In this document: positions 5,851 through 7,963 of the stretch, in pieces
Layout of the letters: each line of letters begins with the position of its first letter
How positions within the stretch are numbered: the first letter of the stretch is position 1
The notes under the pieces: generated by a model
The model's database searches: none
What the model was told of the DNA's origin: nothing
What the model saw: only the letters and a program-made list of their open reading frames with translations
Program-made: the position numbers and the translations under genes
Source: CAZXFA01 sp964640085
GTDB taxonomy: Bacteria > Actinomycetota > UBA4738 > HRBIN12
Assembly: GCA_964640085.1 (NCBI GenBank)
Contig: CAZXFA010000052.1
Location: forward strand, 1 to 7,963
DNA length: 7,963 bases
Direction of reading: 5' to 3'

Positions 5851-6491
5851 GCCGCCCGCGTGAACGTCATATGGGTCACTCCGGTGGGCGAGGAGGCGGC
5901 CTCGACCCGATAGTCCTTCTCGAGGCCCTCCAGCCCCTCCCACAGGCGCGCGCCGCGGCCGAGCAGGATCGGGACCACCACGATGTGCATGTGGTCCACA
6001 AGCCCCGCAGCGAGGAAGTCGCGGATCACGGTGGCGCCTCCACCAAGGCGGACGTCCTGCCCGCCCGCAGCCTCCCGAGCGGTCTCGAGCGCCTCGGCGG
6101 GCGACACGTCGAGGAAGTGGAAGGTCGTGCCGCCCTCCATCTCGATCGACGGGCGCGGGTGATGGGTGAGGACGAAGACCGGTGTGTGGAACGGCGGGTC
6201 GGAACCCCACCAGCCCTTCCATTCCGGGTCCTCGTGCCATCCGGGGTAGCCAAACTTCCCGGCACCCATGATCTCGGCGCCGATCCCGGGGTCGTGCAGC
6301 CGCGCGAAGGCGTCGTCGAGGCCGCGGTTGCCGCCGGGCTCGCCGACCATCTCGCGCCACCGCCGGGTCGTGAACATCCATCCGTGCAGCCTTTCGCCGG
6401 CGTGGCCGAACGGTGCGTCGTGGCTCTGAGGTTCGCCGGCGCCGAAGCCGTCGAGCGAGACCGAGAAGTTGTGGACGCGGACGAGTGACAC
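5847..6491 (-). CDS. Dihydrofolate reductase family protein (RibD C-terminal domain)
   Basis: This 214-residue cytosolic protein has the RibD-C/DHFR-like fold, which binds NADPH and reduces a pterin- or pyrimidine-like substrate; the actual substrate is unknown. The first strand and loop read VHNFSVSLDGFGAGE (residues 6-20). A middle segment has GAEIMGAGKFGYPGW (71-85) and TPVFVLTHHPRP (103-114). The NADPH-binding glycine cluster LGGGATVIRDFLAAGLVDHM (149-168) is followed by HIVVVPILLGRGARLWEGL (169-187), the family's C-terminal signature. Length is typical of stand-alone members. The start is GTG 6491 with GAGGAGG (6498-6504) six bases upstream, which fixes it; the stop is TGA. It is the first of three same-strand frames, followed after 83 bases by the truncated relative and then the ABM-like gene. 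It is not the essential folA, whose sequence pattern is different. Confidence 0.93.
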   Translation of the reverse strand: MSLVRVHNFSVSLDGFGAGEPQSHDAPFGHAGERLHGWMFTTRRWREMVGEPGGNRGLDDAFARLHDPGIGAEIMGAGKFGYPGWHEDPEWKGWWGSDPPFHTPVFVLTHHPRPSIEMEGGTTFHFLDVSPAEALETAREAAGGQDVRLGGGATVIRDFLAAGLVDHMHIVVVPILLGRGARLWEGLEGLEKDYRVEAASSPTGVTHMTFTRAA

Positions 6492-6611
6492 GGCTGACCT
6501 CCTCAGGGATCGGGGTTCAACTTCATCGACGTTGCCTCGGGATGTCGACTCTCCCTGACCGCGGCCGGTATGTCACATGGTGGCGGTTGGATGCTGCGGG
6601 CGCCCCCTGTA

Positions 6612-6659
6612 GACCTGGATCGTCACCCCCCTGCGGGTGACTCGCGAGCCGACCAGGTC
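6612..6659. repeat. Two nested perfect seven-base inverted repeats
   Basis: The outer arms are GACCTGG (6612-6618) and CCAGGTC (6653-6659). The inner arms are GTCACCC (6622-6628) and GGGTGAC (6635-6641), with a six-base loop. Together they fold as one hairpin with an asymmetric internal loop of 3 and 11 bases. Two nested perfect seven-pair stems in 48 bases suggest a folded RNA. Strand and function are unknown. Confidence 0.55.
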
Positions 6660-6767
6660 AAGCGAGAGCTGGAGGCGAACCAGGCCGGCCAGATGTACTC
6701 GTATCCGGCGTCGGTACCACCTTCGTGGGCCTCCACCAGTCCGATGATTAGCCGAAAGACCGATCGA

Positions 6768-6787
6768 CGTAGCCCAAGTGGGCTACG
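6768..6787. repeat. Perfect 20-base palindrome
   Basis: CGTAGCCCA-AG-TGGGCTACG has nine-base perfect arms around a two-base centre. It could be a dimeric protein site or the first of three consecutive RNA hairpins. It stands 277 bases from the reductase start and 343 from the RDD start. Confidence 0.6.
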
Positions 6788-6800
6788 CAGAATCGCAAGT

Positions 6801-6820
6801 GGCGCTGTCGCCACAGCGCC
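6801..6820. repeat. Perfect eight-pair hairpin with CGCC loop
   Basis: GGCGCTGT (6801-6808) and ACAGCGCC (6813-6820) form a perfect stem closing a four-base loop. An alternative six-pair stem, GTGGCG/CGCCAC (6799-6804, 6809-6814), competes with it, so the site could switch between folds. It directly abuts the next long hairpin. Confidence 0.6.
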
Positions 6821-6866
6821 TGCGGGTCCGGGGAGGATTTCCTCACTTTCCCACCCTGGGCCCGCA
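6821..6866. repeat. Long hairpin of about 15 pairs
   Basis: TGCGGGTCC (6821-6829) pairs with GGGCCCGCA (6858-6866), including one G-T wobble. The stem continues with GGGG (6830-6833) against CCCT (6854-6857). After an A-A mismatch, two more pairs close a 14-base loop (6837-6850). It begins one base after the preceding hairpin ends, so the two could stack. Part of the pairing is between G-rich and C-rich tracts and could be favoured by composition. Confidence 0.5.
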
Positions 6867-6962
6867 CGCCTCGCCCGAAGCTCGGCGCCTTCTACGACCG
6901 GTAGCAGGCGGCCTCGCTCACCCCTCGAGGTCGCCGCTCGATGCTCACCGGTCCCGGGATGT

Positions 6963-7011
6963 CGGGCAGCGGCCGCCGTCTCACGATCCGGGGCCGTCGC
7001 TGTGCTGCCCG
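6963..7011. repeat. Eight-base inverted repeat
   Basis: CGGGCAGC (6963-6970) and GCTGCCCG (7004-7011) are perfect inverted arms 33 bases apart. A shorter GGCC/GGCC pairing is possible within. It lies 119 bases before the RDD start. In GC-rich DNA this is weaker evidence than the hairpins to its left. Confidence 0.35.
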
Positions 7012-7113
7012 GACGGACCGAGGACGGCGTCCAGGCTCCACCCGACGGTTCTAAAGGTTCGGGTCGCTTGCTCCGATTGCCCTACGAGGGGTAGCGCTGC
7101 TTGCGTGGTGCAC

Positions 7114-7120
7114 GAGGAGG
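7114..7120 (+). promoter_or_regulatory. Ribosome binding site that sets the RDD gene start
   Basis: GAGGAGG stands nine bases before ATG 7130 but only three before the in-frame TTG at 7124. The spacing favours the ATG. Confidence 0.7.
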
Positions 7121-7129
7121 GGGTTGCGG

Positions 7130-7819
7130 ATGGATCCAACCGGTCTGGATGAGGTGCCGGAGCCGGACCGCAGGTCCCATGGGTTCGACCTCTCCTCCCA
7201 GCTGAAGTTCGTCCCCCCGCCCGAGGTCCCGATCCCCGAGTCCGCGAACATCCAGGCCAGGGCGATGGCCTTGGGCATCGATGCGCTGATCTGGCTTGCG
7301 GCCGTCATCCTGTTCGGAGTGATCTTCGGAGGCATCAGCTCGTCGAACGGGCCCTTGTGGATCAACATCAGCGGCCCCTCGTTCCTCATCGCGACGATCC
7401 TGTGGCTCGCCTACATGACCTTCATGGAAGCGAAGCACGGGGCTTCGATCGGGAAGCGTGCCAGGGGGCTCCGCGTCGTCATGGAGGATGGTGGGCAGGT
7501 GAGCCCCGAAGCCGCGCTGATCCGTAACCTGATGAGGTTCCTGGACGCGCTTCCCTACGTGGTCCCCTTCCTGGTTGCGGCCGTGGCCGCGTCGAGATCT
7601 CCAAGGACGCAGCGATTCGGTGATCAGGTGGCCGAGACCATCGTGGTGGTTCACATGGAGTCGAGCCCCGATACGCGGGACGCGGGTCTTCCGATCGTGC
7701 GCTCAGACCCAGCCCGGGCGCGCTCGACCCGTCGCAAGCGTCGCGTGGTTGTGGTCGTAGCGGTGACCCTACTCGTCGTCGCGGGGGGAACCTTCCTCCT
7801 GATGCGGGGTGTGAGCTAG
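7130..7819 (+). CDS. RDD-family membrane protein
   Basis: The protein has 229 residues. After a soluble Pro-rich N terminus (1-40) comes the RDD domain: ANIQARAMALGIDALIWLAA (39-58), with the family's conserved Arg and Asp, opens the first membrane span (about 51-70). A second span is about 84-100, followed by the loop KHGASIGKRARGLRVVMEDG (102-121). The second conserved Arg-rich part is AALIRNLMRFLDALPY (128-143), a third span runs to about 154, and TQRFGDQVAETIVVV (160-174) closes the domain. An extra, fourth span (about 205-225) follows a very basic stretch, RARSTRRKRR, and is not part of the usual RDD core. RDD proteins have been linked to transport, but the function is generally unknown and none is given here. 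The start is set by its ribosome site; the stop is TAG. It has no same-strand neighbour within the window. Confidence 0.9.
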   Translation: MDPTGLDEVPEPDRRSHGFDLSSQLKFVPPPEVPIPESANIQARAMALGIDALIWLAAVILFGVIFGGISSSNGPLWINISGPSFLIATILWLAYMTFMEAKHGASIGKRARGLRVVMEDGGQVSPEAALIRNLMRFLDALPYVVPFLVAAVAASRSPRTQRFGDQVAETIVVVHMESSPDTRDAGLPIVRSDPARARSTRRKRRVVVVVAVTLLVVAGGTFLLMRGVS

Positions 7820-7832
7820 ACATCCCGCGGTC

Positions 7833-7853
7833 GTACCCGTGTCTCTCACGTAC
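7833..7853 (+). terminator. Candidate terminator after the RDD gene
   Basis: GTACCCGTG (7833-7841) pairs with CACGTAC (7847-7853) as a seven-pair stem with a two-base bulge and a five-base loop, 13 bases past the RDD stop. No T tract follows. Confidence 0.3.
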
Positions 7854-7923
7854 CCTCCATGCCGGCGCCGAAGAACTCCTCCGCCTCCCTCTCCGGGAAC
7901 GCGAGAGCGGCGACTTTCGGTCC

Positions 7924-7963
7924 TCAGCTCACCGCTCTCTCCACGAGCGCGCCGATCTTCGCC
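7924..7963 (-). CDS. Possible C-terminal end of a minus-strand gene cut by the window edge
   Basis: On the minus strand the frame entering from the right edge reads AKIGALVERAVS and ends at TGA (7926-7924). This looks like the last helix of an ordinary cytosolic protein, and a gene converging on the RDD gene would suit the layout. Twelve residues are too few to name a family, and the other frames are also open over part of this stretch. Confidence 0.25.
   Translation of the reverse strand, partial: AKIGALVERAVS

Larger units (their letters stand above)
6492..7129. other. Gene-free, hairpin-rich gap between divergent genes
   Basis: This 638-base stretch separates the divergent reductase and RDD genes and should carry both promoters. 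No open frame in it shows a family I recognise. The longest plus-strand frame (6570-7094) and a minus-strand frame of 63 codons (6814-6623) have no good ribosome site and odd composition. The stretch is marked by several strong inverted repeats, listed separately. They could belong to a structured RNA, transcription-factor sites or a decayed mobile element. TTGCTC (7068-7073), 18 bases, TAGCGC (7092-7097) is a weak promoter-like pair before the RDD gene. Confidence 0.5.

Noticed and set aside
5817..6488. Plus-strand open frame of 223 codons opposite the reductase
   Set aside because: The minus strand encodes a full RibD-C-type reductase with a good ribosome site.
6600..6870. CRISPR array or 6C-type RNA
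   Set aside because: There are no regularly spaced direct repeats, and the C-rich hairpin at 6622-6641 has its C run partly in the stem rather than in the loop, so it does not fit the 6C pattern I know.
6570..7094. Plus-strand open frame of 174 codons in the gap before the RDD gene
   Set aside because: It has no recognisable family, no good ribosome site and a Ser/Arg/Pro-rich composition typical of chance GC-rich frames, and it spans the strong hairpins.

Overview
The window is high-GC DNA with strong G/C bias at third codon positions. Its gene content (a PspA with a TPM-domain partner, a bacterial Ku, RibD-C-type reductases, an RDD membrane protein) and its frequent GTG starts fit an actinobacterial chromosome, perhaps an uncultured lineage. 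That placement is inference; no rRNA or other phylogenetic marker is present. A selenocysteine tRNA shows that the organism decodes some UGA codons as selenocysteine.

Layout: bases 1-738 (+) hold the 3' part of a PflX-type radical SAM gene. Thirty bases later lies selC (769-860, +), the selenocysteine tRNA with a UCA anticodon. It converges on a minus-strand pair: a 677-residue TPM-domain membrane protein (3767 to 1734) followed 48 bases later by pspA (1685 to 960), probably one envelope-stress operon. After a non-coding stretch comes ku (minus, 5100 to about 4185), the end-binding protein of bacterial non-homologous end joining. It is broken by one clear frameshift and probably a second near its end. 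Next on the minus strand are a RibD-C/dihydrofolate-reductase-like gene (6491 to 5847), a 34-codon remnant of a second gene of that type (5763 to 5659), and an ABM-fold monooxygenase-like gene (5662 to 5312) whose start overlaps the remnant's stop. A 638-base gap (6492-7129) has no convincing gene but several strong inverted repeats, including three consecutive hairpins at 6768-6866. An RDD-family membrane protein follows (7130-7819, +), and the extreme right end may hold the last codons of a minus-strand gene.

Functionally these are separate small modules: selenocysteine insertion (selC; its partner genes are not in view), membrane-stress maintenance (TPM protein plus PspA), double-strand-break repair (Ku; no LigD in view) and small accessory oxidoreductases. 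No complete new multi-gene system is evident. The features most worth a second look are the selC structure, the doubly frameshifted ku, the truncated reductase joined to the ABM gene by an ATGA overlap, and the structured gap before the RDD gene.
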